A DNA stretch of 64,000 bases, from positions 1-64,000 of the forward strand of contig JACPOI010000057.1 of NCBI GenBank assembly GCA_016185015.1. Direction: 5' to 3'. Made by a program: the position numbers and the translations under genes. Every line of letters begins with the position of its first letter. Position 1 is the first letter of the stretch. The notes under the pieces were generated by a model that had not been told where the DNA came from, did not search any database, and worked only from the letters and a program-made list of their open reading frames with translations. Of this stretch, positions 45,701 through 58,600 are shown one piece after another. This DNA comes from Burkholderiales bacterium (lineage in GTDB: Bacteria > Pseudomonadota > Gammaproteobacteria > Burkholderiales > Burkholderiaceae_C).

Positions 45701-46779
45701 CCCTTTGCGTCGGACCAGCCACCCCACAACCTGGAGACGGTGAAGCCGGTCAGGCCGGCCTTGGGCTTGGAGCCGCGGCCGGTGGCGCCTTCGTCACGGA
45801 TCTCGCCGCCGGCGCCGGTGGAAGCGCCCGGGAAGGGCGAAATGGCGGTCGGGTGGTTGTGCGTCTCGACCTTCATCAGCACGTGGTTCACGGCGGCGGA
45901 CTTCTGGTAGCCGGGTGCGCTGCCAGGCCCCATGCGTGCCACGAAACGCTCGACGGGATTGCCTTCCATGATGGAGGCGTTGTCCGAATAGGCCACCACC
46001 GTGTGCTGCGGGCTAAGCTGGTGGGTGTTGCGGATCATGCCGAACATGCTGCGCTGCTGGCGCACGCCGTCGATGCTGAAGTCGGCGTTGAAGATCTTGT
46101 GGCGGCAGTGTTCGCTGTTGGCCTGGGCAAACATCATGAGCTCGACGTCGGTCGGATTGCGCTTCAGGTCACGGAAGGCCTGCACCAGGTACTCGATCTC
46201 GTCCTCGGCCAGGGCCAGGCCGAATTGCACATTGGCCTTCTCCAGCGCCGCGCGACCGCCCCCCAGGATGTCCACGTGCTCCATGGGCGCCGGGTGCAGC
46301 TCGGTGAACAGGGCGCAGGCCTCCTCGCGGGTGGCCACGGCGCTTTCGGTCATGCGGTCGTGCAGCAAGGCGGCCACCTGGCCCAGCTGCTCCGTCGTCA
46401 GGGCGTTCTTGCCCAGCAGGCCCGATTTGAGCGTCAGGCGGTATTCGACCACGCGCTCCACGCGGTGCACGGCCAGGCCGCAGTTGTGGGCAATGTCGGT
46501 GGCCTTGGAAGCCCAGGGCGAGACCGTGCCCAGGCGAGGCGCCACCACCACCAGCGGGCCGTCGGCCGGGCCGGCGTAGGGATCGCCATAGCTCAGGAGC
46601 GCAGCGAGCTGCTGTTTCAGTCCGGCCGTCGGCTCGGCATCACTGGCCACCAGGTGCACATAACGCGCGGCAATGCCGCTGATCTTGTCGTGGATGGCCT
46701 GCAGACGGGGCAGGAGCTGCTGGACGCGAAAAGGGCTGAGGGCGCTGCCGCCTTCGAAAGAGGAGATGTGCAGGGTCAC
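42784..46779 (-). CDS. purL: Phosphoribosylformylglycinamidine synthase
   Basis: PurL converts FGAR, glutamine and ATP to FGAM in purine synthesis. The 1331-residue single-chain form is typical of beta/gammaproteobacteria. It has an N-terminal PurS-like region, two AIRS-type ATP-binding halves ([15 protein letters not shown] near residue 305) and a C-terminal glutaminase with the nucleophile in GVCNGCQM and the His in PHPERVFRN. The start is GTG at 46779 with AAGG upstream. It diverges from map across 110 bp. Confidence 0.96.
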   Translation of the reverse strand: MTLHISSFEGGSALSPFRVQQLLPRLQAIHDKISGIAARYVHLVASDAEPTAGLKQQLAALLSYGDPYAGPADGPLVVVAPRLGTVSPWASKATDIAHNCGLAVHRVERVVEYRLTLKSGLLGKNALTTEQLGQVAALLHDRMTESAVATREEACALFTELHPAPMEHVDILGGGRAALEKANVQFGLALAEDEIEYLVQAFRDLKRNPTDVELMMFAQANSEHCRHKIFNADFSIDGVRQQRSMFGMIRNTHQLSPQHTVVAYSDNASIMEGNPVERFVARMGPGSAPGYQKSAAVNHVLMKVETHNHPTAISPFPGASTGAGGEIRDEGATGRGSKPKAGLTGFTVSRLWGGWSDAKGGKPEHIASPLQIMTEGPLGGAAFNNEFGRPNLAGYFREYEQTVASDVDTVQRGYHKPIMIAGGVGVIDAGQTQKILFPAGTLLIQLGGPGMRIGMGGGAASSMATGANAAELDFDSVQRGNPEIERRAQEVINHCWSQGDKNPILAIHDVGAGGLSNAFPELSNDAGRGARFDLRAVPLEESGLAPKEIWCNESQERYVMAIAPESLEQFKSFCVRERCPFAVVGVATEERQLVLADAGHESPVDMPMNVLLGKPPKMHRDVKTIARNFKPLDLTGVELQKAVIDVLSHPTVASKRFLITIGDRTVGGLTHRDQMVGPWQVPVADVAVTLADYAGFKGEAMSMGERTPLAAIDAPASGRMAVAEAITNLLAAPIELSRVKLSANWMAACGEPGEDAALYATVQAVGMELCPALGISIPVGKDSLSMRTQWSDGNDKKKVTSPVSLIVSAFATLGDVRGTLTPQLDNTADTTLLLVDLGRGKNRMAGSILAQTLNQTGDTVPDLDDPQDLINLVKAVNALRAQGKILAYHDRSDGGLLAAAAEMAFAGHVGVALNVDMLVTEGDGISDSRMDTGDSKNWASQVSARRDELTLKALFNEELGVLLQVRSEDRDAVMQVLREHGLSKHSHVVGKTRPAGATVGAGVGELQVWRDAKAVFSAKLFDLHQVWDSVSWKINQQRDNTACADQEHAAAGTPNDPGLHVHLTFDPAQGLAPALLKSRPKVAVLREQGVNSHIEMAYAFTEAGFEAYDVHMTDLQNGRANLKDFKGVVACGGFSYGDTLGAGIGWARSITFNKGLSEQFQAFFARPDTFGLGVCNGCQMFAELADIIPGAQDWPRFTTNRSERFEARLSLVEVLESPSLFLQGMASSRLPIAVAHGEGYANFAYRGNAAKAIAAMRFVDNTGAATEAYPYNPNGSAGGLTAVTTADGRFTAMMPHPERVFRNIQTSWTSLDPSAHSPWMQIWRNARKWVG

Positions 46780-46875
46780 GAGGGTGGCCTTGAAGGTCGG
46801 AGGGGGAAAGGCAAGATTTTACCCGCTGCCCCATCCCGGATCAGGCCGTCCCCGACATGAAAGCGCCGCCAATGG

Positions 46876-46889
46876 GATAATTCCGCCCC
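46876..46889 (+). promoter_or_regulatory. -10 element predicting a leaderless map transcript
   Basis: GATAAT (46876-46881) within GGGATAATTCC ends 8 nt before the map ATG, so transcription should start at or next to the A of ATG. No Shine-Dalgarno is present. The -35 is weak (CCGACA at 46852). Confidence 0.5.
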
Positions 46890-47705
46890 ATGACGATCAC
46901 CTACAAAGACGAAGCCGGCATCGCCGGCATGCGCCTGGCCTGCCGGCTGGCGGCCGAAGTGCTGGACTACCTGACCCCCCACGTGAAACCCGGCATCACC
47001 ACCGGCGAGATCGACCGCCTGGCGGCCGAATGCATGAAGGCCCAGGGCACGACCTCGGCCACCCTGGGTTACCAGCCGCCCGGCTACCCGCCCTTCCCGG
47101 CCTCGCTGTGCACCTCGATCAACCATGTGGTCTGCCACGGCATCCCCGGCGACAAGGTGCTCAAGAAGGGCGATATCGTCAATATCGACGTCACCGTCAT
47201 CAAGGATGGCTGGTTCGGCGACACCAGCCGCATGTTCATCGTCGGCGACGCCTCCATTGCCGCCAAGCGCCTGTGCTCCTTCACCTACGAAGCCATGTGG
47301 CACGGCATCGAGCAGGTCAAACCCGGCGCCCGCCTGGGCGACATCGGCTGGGCCATTCAGAAATTCGCCGAGAGCAACGGTTTTTCCGTGGTGCGCGAGT
47401 TCTGCGGCCACGGCATCGGCCAGGTCTTCCACGAGGAGCCGCAGGTGCTGCACTACGGCAAGCCCGGCACGCTGGAGGAACTGAAACCCGGCATGACCTT
47501 CACCATCGAGCCCATGATCAACGCCGGCAAGCGCGACATCAAGGAGCTGGGCGACGGCTGGACCATCGTCACCAAGGACCACTCGCTCTCGGCCCAGTGG
47601 GAACACACCGTGCTGGTCACGCCCACCGGCTACGAGGTGCTGACACTGTCGGCCGGCAGCCCGCCGGTGCCGGACTTCGTGAAAAGCGCGGCCCTGGCGG
47701 CCTGA
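46890..47705 (+). CDS. map: Methionine aminopeptidase type I
   Basis: Map removes the initiator Met from new proteins. The 271-residue enzyme has the metal ligands Asp in NIDVTV and GDTSRM, His in CGHGIGQVFHE, Glu in FTIEPMI and Glu in WEHTVLV. It lies 30 nt upstream of glnD, or 39 nt if glnD starts at 47745, and the two are probably one operon. Confidence 0.96.
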   Translation: MTITYKDEAGIAGMRLACRLAAEVLDYLTPHVKPGITTGEIDRLAAECMKAQGTTSATLGYQPPGYPPFPASLCTSINHVVCHGIPGDKVLKKGDIVNIDVTVIKDGWFGDTSRMFIVGDASIAAKRLCSFTYEAMWHGIEQVKPGARLGDIGWAIQKFAESNGFSVVREFCGHGIGQVFHEEPQVLHYGKPGTLEELKPGMTFTIEPMINAGKRDIKELGDGWTIVTKDHSLSAQWEHTVLVTPTGYEVLTLSAGSPPVPDFVKSAALAA

Positions 47706-47735
47706 ATCGGCGTCGATCAGGCCTGATTCCTGCTT

Positions 47736-50333
47736 GTGCTCAGGATGATCAGAACCCAGACCCTGCGCGAGCAATACCGCGCCAGCAAGGCCGAGCTGCT
47801 GCAGAACGTCAGCGACAGCGGCCGCTCCACACGCGGCGTGCACGCGGCCCTGCGCCAGCTCGCCCGCCTGGCCGACGACAGCCTCAAGACACTGTGGAAA
47901 CACGCTGGTTTCGGCCCCGGCCTGGCCCTGGTGGCGGTCGGTGGTTTCGGGCGCGGTGAACTGTTCCCGCACTCGGACATCGACGTCCTGCTGCTGCTGC
48001 CCGAAGGCCAGTCGCCGGACACGGATGAGGCCCTGCGCCAGCGCATCGAGACCTTCATCAGCAGTTGCTGGGACGCCGGCCTGGAAATCGGCTCCAGCGT
48101 GCGCACGGTCGACGAATGCCTGGCCGAGGCGGCCAAGGACGTGACGGTGCAGACGGCGCTGCTGGAGTCGCGCCTGATCTGCGGCAACGCCACCCTGTTC
48201 AAGGATTTCCGCTGGCGCTTTCGCCAGGCGCTGGACGCACGCGCTTTCTTTGTCGCCAAGACGCTGGAGATGCAGCAGCGCCACAACAAGTTCGAGGACA
48301 CACCCTACGCGCTTGAGCCCAACTGCAAGGAATCCCCCGGCGGCCTGCGCGACCTGCAGATCATCCTCTGGGTGGCGCAGGCCGCCGGCTACGGCAAATC
48401 CTGGGACGAACTGGCCCGCACCGGCCTGGCCACCCCCTTCGAGGTACGCCAGCTCAAGCGCAACGAGGCCATGCTGGAGCTGATCCGCCTGCGCCTGCAC
48501 CTGATCGCCGGCCGGCGCGAGGACCGGCTGGTGTTCGACCTGCAAACGGCTGTGGCCAACACCTTCGGCTACAGCTCGGACACGGCCGAGGTCAAGACCA
48601 AGGTGCGCGCCAGCGAGGCGCTGATGCGCCACTACTACTGGGCCGCCAAGGCCGTGACCCAGCTCAACCAGATCCTGCTGCTCAATATCGAAGAGCGGCT
48701 CAACCCGCGCACCCAGGCCCCGCGCGCCATCAACGAGCGCTTCCTGGACAAGGGCGGCCTGATCGAAGTCGCCAGCGACGAGCTCTACCAGCGCGAGCCC
48801 CACGCCATCCTGGAGACCTTCCTGGTCTACCAGACCACCGAAGGCGCCAAGGGCCTGTCGGCGCGCACCCTGCGCGCGCTGTACAACGCGCGCGGCCTGA
48901 TGACGGCGAAATTCCGCAGCGACCCGGTCAACCGCCAGACCTTCATGGCCATCCTGCAGCAGCCGCGCGGCATCACGCACGCCATGCGCCTGATGAACCA
49001 GACCTCGGTGCTGGGGCGCTACCTCTGGATCTTCCGGCGCATCGTGGGCCAGATGCAGCACGACCTGTTCCACGTCTACACGGTGGACCAGCACATCCTC
49101 ATGGTGCTGCGCAATGTGCGACGCTTTTTCATGGCCGAGCACGCGCACGAGTACCCCTTCTGCTCTCAGCTGGGCGCCGGTTGGGACCAGCCCTGGATCC
49201 TCTACGCGGCCGCGCTTTTCCACGACATCGCCAAGGGCCGCGGCGGCGACCACTCCGACCTGGGCGCCACGGAAGTGCGTCGTTTTGCCAGCCAGCACGG
49301 CATCAGCCGCGAGGATGCGAAGCTGATCGAGTTCCTGGTGCGCGAGCACCTGTCCATGAGCCGCATCGCGCAGAAGTCCGACCTGAGCGATCCCGACGTC
49401 ATCGCCGCCTTCGCCAAACAGGTCGGCAACGAGCGTTACCTGACCGCCCTCTACCTGCTCACCGTGGCCGACATCCGCGGCACCAGCCCCAAGGTCTGGA
49501 ACGCCTGGAAAGGCAAGCTGCTCGAAGACCTCTACCGCTACACCCTGCGCACCCTGGGTGGCCACGCGCCCTCGCCCGACGCCGAGGTCGAGGCGCACAA
49601 GCGCGAGGCCCTGGTCAAGCTGGCCCTGCACAGCCTGCCGCACGAGGCCCACAAGAAGCTCTGGGACACGCTGGACGTCAGCTATTTCATGCGCCATGAT
49701 GCCGACGACATCGCCTGGCACACCCGCCACATCTCACGCCATGTCGGCACCGACCAGCCCATCGTGCGTGCGCGCCGCTCACCCGCGGGCGAAGGCCTGC
49801 AGGTGCTGGTCTACACGCCCGACCAGCCCGACCTCTTCGCCCGCATCTGCGGCTATTTCGACCAGGGCGGCTTCAGCATCCTGGACGCGCGCATCCACAC
49901 GGCGCGCAACGGCTACGCGCTCGACACCTTCCAGGTGGTCACCTCGGGCATGCAGGACCACTACCGCGAAATGACCAGCATGGTCGAATCCGAACTGGCC
50001 CGCGCCATCGCAGAGGCAGCCCCCCTGCCCGAGCCCAGCCGCGGGCGGCTGTCGCGCCGGGTCAAGAGCTTCCCCGTCACGCCGCGCGTCAGCCTCAAGC
50101 CGGATGAGAAGGCCCAGCGCTGGCTGCTCAGCATCTCGGCCAGCGACCAGACCGGCCTGCTCTACAAGGTGGCACGCGTACTGGCACGCCACCGCATCAA
50201 CCTGCAACTGGCCAAGGTCAACACCCTGGGCGAGCGGGTGGACGACACTTTCCTGATCAGCGGCGACGCGCTGCAGAACAACCGCGCGCAGATCGCCATC
50301 GAGACCGAGTTGCTGGACGTGCTGGCGTCCTGA
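47736..50333 (+). CDS. glnD: PII uridylyltransferase/uridylyl-removing enzyme
   Basis: GlnD senses glutamine and uridylylates or de-uridylylates PII proteins, controlling nitrogen assimilation. The 865-residue protein has a nucleotidyltransferase site [18 protein letters not shown] near residue 68, a long helical linker, an HD hydrolase domain ([16 protein letters not shown] near residue 490) and two C-terminal ACT domains that bind glutamine. The frame starts with GTG at 47736; ATG three codons later (47745) is equally plausible. No glnB is adjacent. Confidence 0.95.
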   Translation: MLRMIRTQTLREQYRASKAELLQNVSDSGRSTRGVHAALRQLARLADDSLKTLWKHAGFGPGLALVAVGGFGRGELFPHSDIDVLLLLPEGQSPDTDEALRQRIETFISSCWDAGLEIGSSVRTVDECLAEAAKDVTVQTALLESRLICGNATLFKDFRWRFRQALDARAFFVAKTLEMQQRHNKFEDTPYALEPNCKESPGGLRDLQIILWVAQAAGYGKSWDELARTGLATPFEVRQLKRNEAMLELIRLRLHLIAGRREDRLVFDLQTAVANTFGYSSDTAEVKTKVRASEALMRHYYWAAKAVTQLNQILLLNIEERLNPRTQAPRAINERFLDKGGLIEVASDELYQREPHAILETFLVYQTTEGAKGLSARTLRALYNARGLMTAKFRSDPVNRQTFMAILQQPRGITHAMRLMNQTSVLGRYLWIFRRIVGQMQHDLFHVYTVDQHILMVLRNVRRFFMAEHAHEYPFCSQLGAGWDQPWILYAAALFHDIAKGRGGDHSDLGATEVRRFASQHGISREDAKLIEFLVREHLSMSRIAQKSDLSDPDVIAAFAKQVGNERYLTALYLLTVADIRGTSPKVWNAWKGKLLEDLYRYTLRTLGGHAPSPDAEVEAHKREALVKLALHSLPHEAHKKLWDTLDVSYFMRHDADDIAWHTRHISRHVGTDQPIVRARRSPAGEGLQVLVYTPDQPDLFARICGYFDQGGFSILDARIHTARNGYALDTFQVVTSGMQDHYREMTSMVESELARAIAEAAPLPEPSRGRLSRRVKSFPVTPRVSLKPDEKAQRWLLSISASDQTGLLYKVARVLARHRINLQLAKVNTLGERVDDTFLISGDALQNNRAQIAIETELLDVLAS

Positions 50334-50381
50334 AGCCCTGTGCCCGCGGGCACGCAAGCCCCGGGTGCGCACAGACCCCGA

Positions 50382-50412
50382 TTGACAGGCCTCCCCCTTG
50401 CCGTGCCATAGT
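50382..50412 (+). promoter_or_regulatory. Possible sigma-70 promoter of the DUF1080 gene
   Basis: A perfect TTGACA at 50382-50387 is followed after 19 nt by CATAGT (50407-50412). The spacing is long, so strength is uncertain. The gene start is 53 bp downstream. Confidence 0.35.
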
Positions 50413-50464
50413 GTGCAGGCAGCGTCCTGCTGCAGAACAAGACACACCCATTGAGGAGACCGCG

Positions 50465-51079
50465 ATGCGACATTCATTCCCGCGCAGGCTTGCCCTGTGC
50501 ACCTTGGCCCTGGCCCTGGCCGGCTGCGCCAACTTCCCCGGCTCCGGCTGGGTCACGCTGATCGACGGCGAGCAGGGGCTGGAGAACTGGAACAGGCTGG
50601 GCGACGCCAACTGGCGCATCGAGGCCGGCGGCATCTCGGCCAACCAGGGCAAGGGCGGCTACCTGGTCTCCAAGAACTCGTACAAGGATTTCGAGATCTA
50701 TGCCGAGTTCTGGGCCGCCACCGACACCAACAGCGGCATCTTCATCCGCGCCTCCGATCCGGCCAAGATCGCGGCGGACAACGCCTACGAGGTCAACATC
50801 TGGGACATCCGTCCGGACCCGACCTATGCCACCGGCGCCATCGTTGGTTTTGCAGCCGTCCCCGTGCCCACCGTCTACAAGGCCGGCGGCAAGTGGAACA
50901 CCCTGGAAATCCGGGCCGTGGGCGACGAGCTGACCGTGAAACTCAACGGCGTGCAGACCGTCAGCACCCGCAACGGCAAGTTCCCCAGCGGTCCCTTCGC
51001 CCTGCAGTACGGTGCCGGCGTGCAGGGTGCCAACGGCGGCCCGATCAAATGGCGCAAGGTGCAGATCAAGCCGCTCTGA
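50465..51079 (+). CDS. DUF1080 (concanavalin-like) lipoprotein
   Basis: The 204-residue protein begins with a lipoprotein signal ending in the lipobox LAGC (Cys at residue 21), then a DUF1080/3-keto-disaccharide hydrolase-like beta-sandwich: GLENWNRLGDANWRI, YAEFWAATDTNSGIFIR and NAYEVNIWD. This fold often binds or cleaves carbohydrates; the activity here is unknown. GAGGAG precedes the ATG at 50465. It is probably monocistronic. Confidence 0.88.
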   Translation: MRHSFPRRLALCTLALALAGCANFPGSGWVTLIDGEQGLENWNRLGDANWRIEAGGISANQGKGGYLVSKNSYKDFEIYAEFWAATDTNSGIFIRASDPAKIAADNAYEVNIWDIRPDPTYATGAIVGFAAVPVPTVYKAGGKWNTLEIRAVGDELTVKLNGVQTVSTRNGKFPSGPFALQYGAGVQGANGGPIKWRKVQIKPL

Positions 51080-51090
51080 GTTGAGCAAGA

Positions 51091-51113
51091 GGCCGGCACA
51101 TCGCGTGCCGGCC
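51091..51113. terminator. Bidirectional hairpin in a convergent gap
   Basis: A perfect 9-bp stem GGCCGGCAC/GTGCCGGCC with loop ATCGC sits between the convergent DUF1080 and def genes. Neither side has a strong T tract, so it may terminate weakly or stabilise 3' ends. Confidence 0.55.
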
Positions 51114-51123
51114 CGCGTTCACC

Positions 51124-51663
51124 TCAATCGTCCTGGCTGGCGTCCAGCCCGGGAAACAGCACTTCGGTGTAGCCGAACTGCGTGAAGTCGCGCACCCGCA
51201 TCGGATAGAGCTTGCCCACCAGGTGGTCGCACTCGTGCTGCACCACGCGGGCGTGGAAGCCCTCCACCGTGCGGTCGATGGGGTCACCGTACTGATCGAA
51301 ACCGGTATAGCGGATGCGCTGCCAGCGCGGCACCACGCCGCGCAGCCCCGGCACCGAGAGACAGCCTTCCCATCCCAGTTCCTCTGCCTCCCCCAGCGGG
51401 GTGATCACCGGGTTGCACAACACGGTGCGCGGCACGATGGGCGCTTCGGGGTAACGCGGATTGAACTCTCCACTGCCGAAAATCACCACCTGCAGGTCCA
51501 CGCCGATCTGCGGCGCCGCCAGGCCGGCACCGTTGGCGGCGGCCATGGTGTCGATCAGGTCGGTGATGAGCAGGTGCAGTTCGTCAGCGTCGAACCGGGT
51601 GACGGGCTGGGCCACGCGCAACAGGCGCGGGTCGCCCATGCGTAGAATCTGTCGAACGGTCAT
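51124..51663 (-). CDS. def: Peptide deformylase
   Basis: Def removes the N-formyl group from nascent proteins. The 179-residue metalloenzyme has all three signatures: [18 protein letters not shown] and [12 protein letters not shown] at 51663 fits family length; an upstream ATG at 51717 overlaps the divergent receiver gene. It is not next to fmt, unlike the usual def-fmt pair, so a second def may exist elsewhere. Confidence 0.94.
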   Translation of the reverse strand: MTVRQILRMGDPRLLRVAQPVTRFDADELHLLITDLIDTMAAANGAGLAAPQIGVDLQVVIFGSGEFNPRYPEAPIVPRTVLCNPVITPLGEAEELGWEGCLSVPGLRGVVPRWQRIRYTGFDQYGDPIDRTVEGFHARVVQHECDHLVGKLYPMRVRDFTQFGYTEVLFPGLDASQDD

Positions 51664-51687
51664 GGTGTCTGGAGCAAACGGTTGGTC

Positions 51688-52059
51688 ATGAAGAAAGTTC
51701 TCATTATTGATGACCACGCGACAACGCGCGATCTCGTCAAGTGGGCCCTGAGTGAATCAGGGCTCAAGCTTTCCGAGGCCTCCAACGGTGAGGCTGGAAT
51801 ACTGGCGGCCAAGCAGAACCATCCCGACCTGATCCTGCTCGACATCATGATGCCGGGCGGGCTCGACGGCTACGAGGTCTGCAAGCAGCTTCGCAGCTCG
51901 GACACCCTTGCGAAAGTGAAGATCGTCCTGCTCTCTGCGAACGACGCTGAAGCCGACCGCAAGCGAGGACAGGAGGCCGGCGCCAATGCCTACCTCGTCA
52001 AGCCCTTCAAGCCGGCCATGCTGCGGGGCGTGGTGAACAAGCTGCTGGAAGAAACCTGA
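51688..52059 (+). CDS. Stand-alone CheY-like response regulator receiver
   Basis: The 123-residue protein is a lone receiver domain with the acidic pair D8-D9, phospho-acceptor D52 ([10 protein letters not shown]), S83 and K105. No output domain or cognate kinase is near, so it may interact with a partner protein. ATG at 51688 is preferred over TTG at 51682. It diverges from def with only 24 bp between starts. Confidence 0.9.
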   Translation: MKKVLIIDDHATTRDLVKWALSESGLKLSEASNGEAGILAAKQNHPDLILLDIMMPGGLDGYEVCKQLRSSDTLAKVKIVLLSANDAEADRKRGQEAGANAYLVKPFKPAMLRGVVNKLLEET

Positions 52060-52086
52060 AGGCGGGCCGAGCGCCTGCCGATACCG

Positions 52087-52467
52087 ATGCGATGGCTCTA
52101 CCTGATCCTGGCCCTGCTCTTCCTGCTGCTGGGAATCATCGGTCTCTTCCTACCCGTGCTGCCCACCACTCCGTTCGTCCTGCTGTCGGCCTGGGCAGCG
52201 GCACGCAGTTCGCCGCGCCTGCTCCACTGGCTTGAGAACCACACGGCCTTCGGCCCGATGATCCGCGACTGGCGTCGCGGCGGGGTGGTCAGCCGGCGCG
52301 CCAAGTGGCTCGCCACGTCGTTCATGGGCGCCAGCGCGCTCTACATGCTGTACGGCGTGCGGCCGCTGTGGGTGCCGCTCTTGGCCATCACCTGCATGGT
52401 GGCCACCTTGTGGTGGCTCTGGCGCCGGCCGGAGCGTTTTGCAGACGGGTCGACCAGCGCGGACTGA
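52087..52467 (+). CDS. YbaN-family (DUF454) inner-membrane protein
   Basis: The 126-residue membrane protein has about three to four hydrophobic helices and the family signature GLFLPVLPTTPFVLLSAWAAARSS near residues 19-42, followed by the RLLHWLENHTAFGPMIRDW cytoplasmic segment. Function is unknown. It follows the receiver gene by 27 nt and converges with ligA. Confidence 0.88.
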   Translation: MRWLYLILALLFLLLGIIGLFLPVLPTTPFVLLSAWAAARSSPRLLHWLENHTAFGPMIRDWRRGGVVSRRAKWLATSFMGASALYMLYGVRPLWVPLLAITCMVATLWWLWRRPERFADGSTSAD

Positions 52468-52471
52468 CGCC

Positions 52472-54550
<2,079 letters not shown>

Positions 54551-54558
54551 TCAAAATT

Positions 54559-55608
54559 TCAGGAGAACAGACGGCGCGCCAGTGCCGAGCCGGCGGACAA
54601 CTCGCGCTCGTCGAGCTTGTCGTAGAGGTTCTCGAGCTCGGAGCCGATCAGGTCCATGGCGTCGGTGCTCAGGGGCTGGCCGTTGTCGTCGGTGATCTGT
54701 CCGTCCATCACCTCGGCCAGGCGCGTAGCGGTCTCGCGCAGGCGCACATAGGGCTGCTCGGAGCGTGCCACCTGGGACACATCCAGGCTCAAGGTCATCT
54801 CGCGGATGGCGGTCTGGGCCGGGTCTTCGGCCTGGGCCGCCTGCGCGTCGTAATGCAAGCTCAGCACGGGCGGCTGGCCGCCCACGCTGGCGGGCAGCAC
54901 CATGCGCCCGGGCAGCACGCCGGCCACGAAACCCAGGCGTGCCGCGTTCTGCTGCACATAACCGGCGCTCCAGGCGGTGTGGCGGGCGCGCAGGGTGACG
55001 CTGAGCTGCGCGTCATGCTCGCTGGCAAAGGCATCGAGTTCGCGCGCACGTGCCACGGCGTCGAGCATGTCGGGAAATTCGGGGGTGCCGCCCACGGCAT
55101 CGGCCAGGGCCTGCGTCTTCATGACGAACTCGGAGTACTCGATCTCGTTGAGCGCGCCGGCGCGGTTGGCCAGCTGGACGCCGGCCTGCAGGGCGCTGTA
55201 ACGCCGGCCGGGCTGGGGTGGCTCCCAGGCCCCGTTGACCGGGTCCAGGCCTTCGATCGCATAGGGCTTGCTGCCCACACGACGCGTGGCTGGCATGTGC
55301 TGCAGCACGGCCTCGCCGCTGACCGGGTGTTCGAGCTCGATGGTCGCGCTGACGTCGATCAAGGGGTCCAGCTGGGCTTTCCTGTCCAGCATCGTCGGCA
55401 GCAGGAGCCCGTCCTCATCAGCGCTGCCGGCGGCAGCGGGCGCCGCCGGATCGAGCGCGAGGCCGTCCAGCCCATGCGGCTCGACGGGGGCGGCTTCGGG
55501 CTCGGCCAGGCGGGGCTGGTTGCGCCGCGCCGTCCAGGCGCCGTGCGCCACCAGGGCCGCCAACAGCAAGCCGCCAGCAATGGCCAGTCCGATTTGCAGC
55601 GTGCTCAT
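54559..55608 (-). CDS. zipA: Cell division protein ZipA
   Basis: ZipA anchors FtsZ at the inner membrane during septation. The 349-residue protein has an N-terminal membrane helix (residues 4-25), a Pro/Ala/Glu-rich linker and a C-terminal FtsZ-binding domain with the family-like DMLDAVARARELDAFA and RLGFVAGVLPGRMVLP regions. Divergence from E. coli ZipA is large, but position between smc and ligA supports the call. Confidence 0.85.
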   Translation of the reverse strand: MSTLQIGLAIAGGLLLAALVAHGAWTARRNQPRLAEPEAAPVEPHGLDGLALDPAAPAAAGSADEDGLLLPTMLDRKAQLDPLIDVSATIELEHPVSGEAVLQHMPATRRVGSKPYAIEGLDPVNGAWEPPQPGRRYSALQAGVQLANRAGALNEIEYSEFVMKTQALADAVGGTPEFPDMLDAVARARELDAFASEHDAQLSVTLRARHTAWSAGYVQQNAARLGFVAGVLPGRMVLPASVGGQPPVLSLHYDAQAAQAEDPAQTAIREMTLSLDVSQVARSEQPYVRLRETATRLAEVMDGQITDDNGQPLSTDAMDLIGSELENLYDKLDERELSAGSALARRLFS

Positions 55609-55630
55609 CGGTACGCGGTCCAGTCGCGGC

Positions 55631-58600
55631 TCAAGCCGCCTCGGCCATGGACACGGCAGATTCCATGTCCACCGCCACGATGCGCGAGACGCCCTGCTCC
55701 TGCATGGTCACGCCGATCAACTGCTCGGCCATTTCCATGGCGATCTTGTTGTGGCTGATGAAGAGGAACTGGGTGCCCTTGCTCATGCTGCTCACCAGCT
55801 TGGCATAACGCTCGGTGTTGGCGTCGTCCAGCGGCGCGTCCACCTCGTCCAGCAGGCAGAAGGGTGCCGGGTTGAGCTGGAAGATGGCGAACACCAGCGC
55901 GATGGCCGTCAGCGCCTTCTCGCCGCCCGAGAGCAGGTGGATGGTCTGGTTCTTCTTGCCCGGCGGCTGGGCCATGACCTGCACACCGGCATCCAGGATC
56001 TCGTCGCCGGTCATGATGAGTCGGGCCTGGCCGCCGCCGAAGAGCTCGGGGAACATCTTGCCGAAGTGCTCGTTGACGGTCTTGAACGTGCCGGCCAGCA
56101 ATTCGCGGGTTTCTCCGTCGATCTTGCGGATGGCATCTTCCAGTGTGTTCATCGCCAGGTTCAGGTCGGCCGATTGCGCGTCCAGGAAGTGCTTGCGTTC
56201 GCTCGCACTGGCCAGCTCTTCCAGGGCCGCCAGGTTGACCGCCCCCAGGGCCGCGATCTCGCGGTTCAGGCGATCGATCTCGCCTTGCAGGCCGGTCAGG
56301 CGCACATTGCCCTCTTCGATGGATTTGGCCACGGCTTCCAGGTCGGCCTGGGCATCGGCCAGCAGCTGGGCGTACTGCTCGAAGCCCAGGCGCGCGGCCT
56401 GCTCCTTGAGCTGCATGTCCTGGATGCGCTGGCGCAGCGGGTCGAGCTCGCGCTCGAGCTTGATCCGGCGTTCGTCACTGGCGCGCAGCTTGGCGGTCAG
56501 GTCATCGTATTCGCTGCGTTTGGCGCCCAGGGCCTGCTCGCGTTCGAGCTTGAGCGCCAGTGCGTTCTGCAGGCCGGCCTGGGCGGCGGCGTCGGTCAGG
56601 CGGGCCAGCTCGTCGCGGGCACGCTGTTCCTCGGTGGTGATGGTCGCCGCCTGCTGATCGGCGGTGTCGATGGCACGGGCCAGTTCGGCCTTGCGGGCAT
56701 CCAGCGTGCGCAGCGAGAAGGTGGCCTCCTGCGCCTGGCGCTCCAGGCTGCGCTGCTGCTCGCGGCAGGCATTGAGTTTGCGCTCGGCCTCCAGCACACG
56801 CTCGTCGAGCTGGGCATGGCGCTCCTGGCTGTCGGCCAGCTGCATGTCGAGTTCCTCGAAGCGGCCTTCGGCGGCCACACGACGTTCCTGCAGTTCTTCC
56901 AGCAGGGCATCGACTTCGGCCAGGTCGCCGGCGATCTGCTCGCTGCGGGCGCGGGTCTGTTCGGCCAGCTGCGTCAGGCGCAGGGTCTCGACCTGCAGCT
57001 CATGGGCACGGCTCTGCGTCTCGCTGGCTTCACGGCGCGCGGTGATCAGGCGCTGGGACGCGTCGGCGTAGGCGGCCTCGGCGCGCACCAGGGCGCTGCG
57101 GGCCTCTTCGTTGATGAGCGATTGGGCACGCAGCTGCTTTTCCAGGTTCTCGATTTCCTGGGCGCGGGCCAGCAGGCCGGCCTGTTCGGAATCCTGGGCG
57201 TAGAAGCTCACGCTGTGCGCATTGACGGCGTGGCCGCTCTTCACATAAAGGGTCTCACCGGGCTGCAACTGGGTCCGCTGGGACAGGGCGTCCTCGAAAC
57301 TCTGCGCCACGTAGCAGCCCTGCAGCCAATCCACCAGCACGGCCTTGAGGCCGGCGTCGTTCACGCGCAGCAGGTCGGCCAGGCGCGGCAGGCCGCCGGC
57401 CTTTTCGGGCGCGCCGGCGGGCGGCGCACTGTAGAAGGCCAGCTTGGCCGGTGGCGCATCGTTGCCGAAGGCCTTGACCATATCGATGCGGCTGACTTCC
57501 AGCGCCCCCATGCGTTCGCGCAAGGCGGCTTCCAGGGCACTTTCCCAGCCCTGCTCGATGTGCAATTTGGTCCACAGGGCCTGCAGGTCGGCCAGGCCAT
57601 GTTTGGCCAGCCAGGGCTGCAGCTTGCCGTCGGTCTTGACCTTCTCCTGCAGGGCCTTGAGCGCTTCCAAACGCGCCGACAGGTCGGCCTGCCTGGCGGC
57701 TTCGGTGTTCACGGTGGCCTGCTGGGTGCGGCGTGTCTCGTCAAGCTGCGGCACGCTGTCCTGCAACTCGTGCAGGCGGGCATCGGCCACGGCGGCGGCT
57801 TCGCTGGCCTGGGCCGACTGGGCCTGCAGGCTCTGCAGGCGGGCCTCATCCGGCGCGGCCAGGGCCTTGCGATCGGTGTCCAGGCGTTCGCGACGCTGGT
57901 TCAGCTGGCGCGACTGCTCCTCGATGCTGCGCTGCTCGGCGGCCAGCACCTGGATCTGCTGCTGCACCTGGGTCACGCTGCCGCGCTGCTCGTTGGCGCG
58001 GCTCTGGGCCTGGCGTACGGCTTCTTCCATGTCAGGCAGGGCCTGGGCCTGCTCTTCCAGCTGGGCGGCCAGCTCGGTGGTCTTCTCCTCGCCCACCAGG
58101 GCCAGCTCGGCCAGGCTTTCGATCTCGGCCTGGGCGTCCTGCTTGCGCGTAGCCCACTGGGCGGTCTGCTCCTTCAGGGTGACCAGGCGCTCCTCGACAC
58201 GCTGGCGACCCTCGACCACGAAACGGATCTCGGCCTCCAGACGCCCCACTTCGGTACTGGCTTCATAGAGCAGGCCCTGGGCCTGGTTGACCTGGTCGCC
58301 GGCGGCGTAATGCGCCTGGCGGATGGTCTCCAGATCGGCTTCGATGTGGCGCAGGTCGGCCACGCGGGATTCGAGTTCGATGACGGCCTTCTCGCCCTCT
58401 TGCTTGATGCGGGTCTGGTCGGCCTCGGCCTCGGAGCGACGCAGGTACCAGAGCTGCTGCTGTTTGAGCGTGGCATCGGCCTGCAGGGTGTTGTACTTCT
58501 GCGCAACTTCGGCCTGGCGTTCGAGCTTTTCCAGGTTGGCGTTGAGTTCGCGCAGGATGTCTTCCACGCGGGTCAGGTTCTCGCGCGTATCGGACAGGCG

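Noticed and set aside
46776-49730. Long minus-strand open frame (about 980 codons) opposite map and glnD
   Set aside because: It spans two genes of firm identity and shows antisense-type low-complexity composition.
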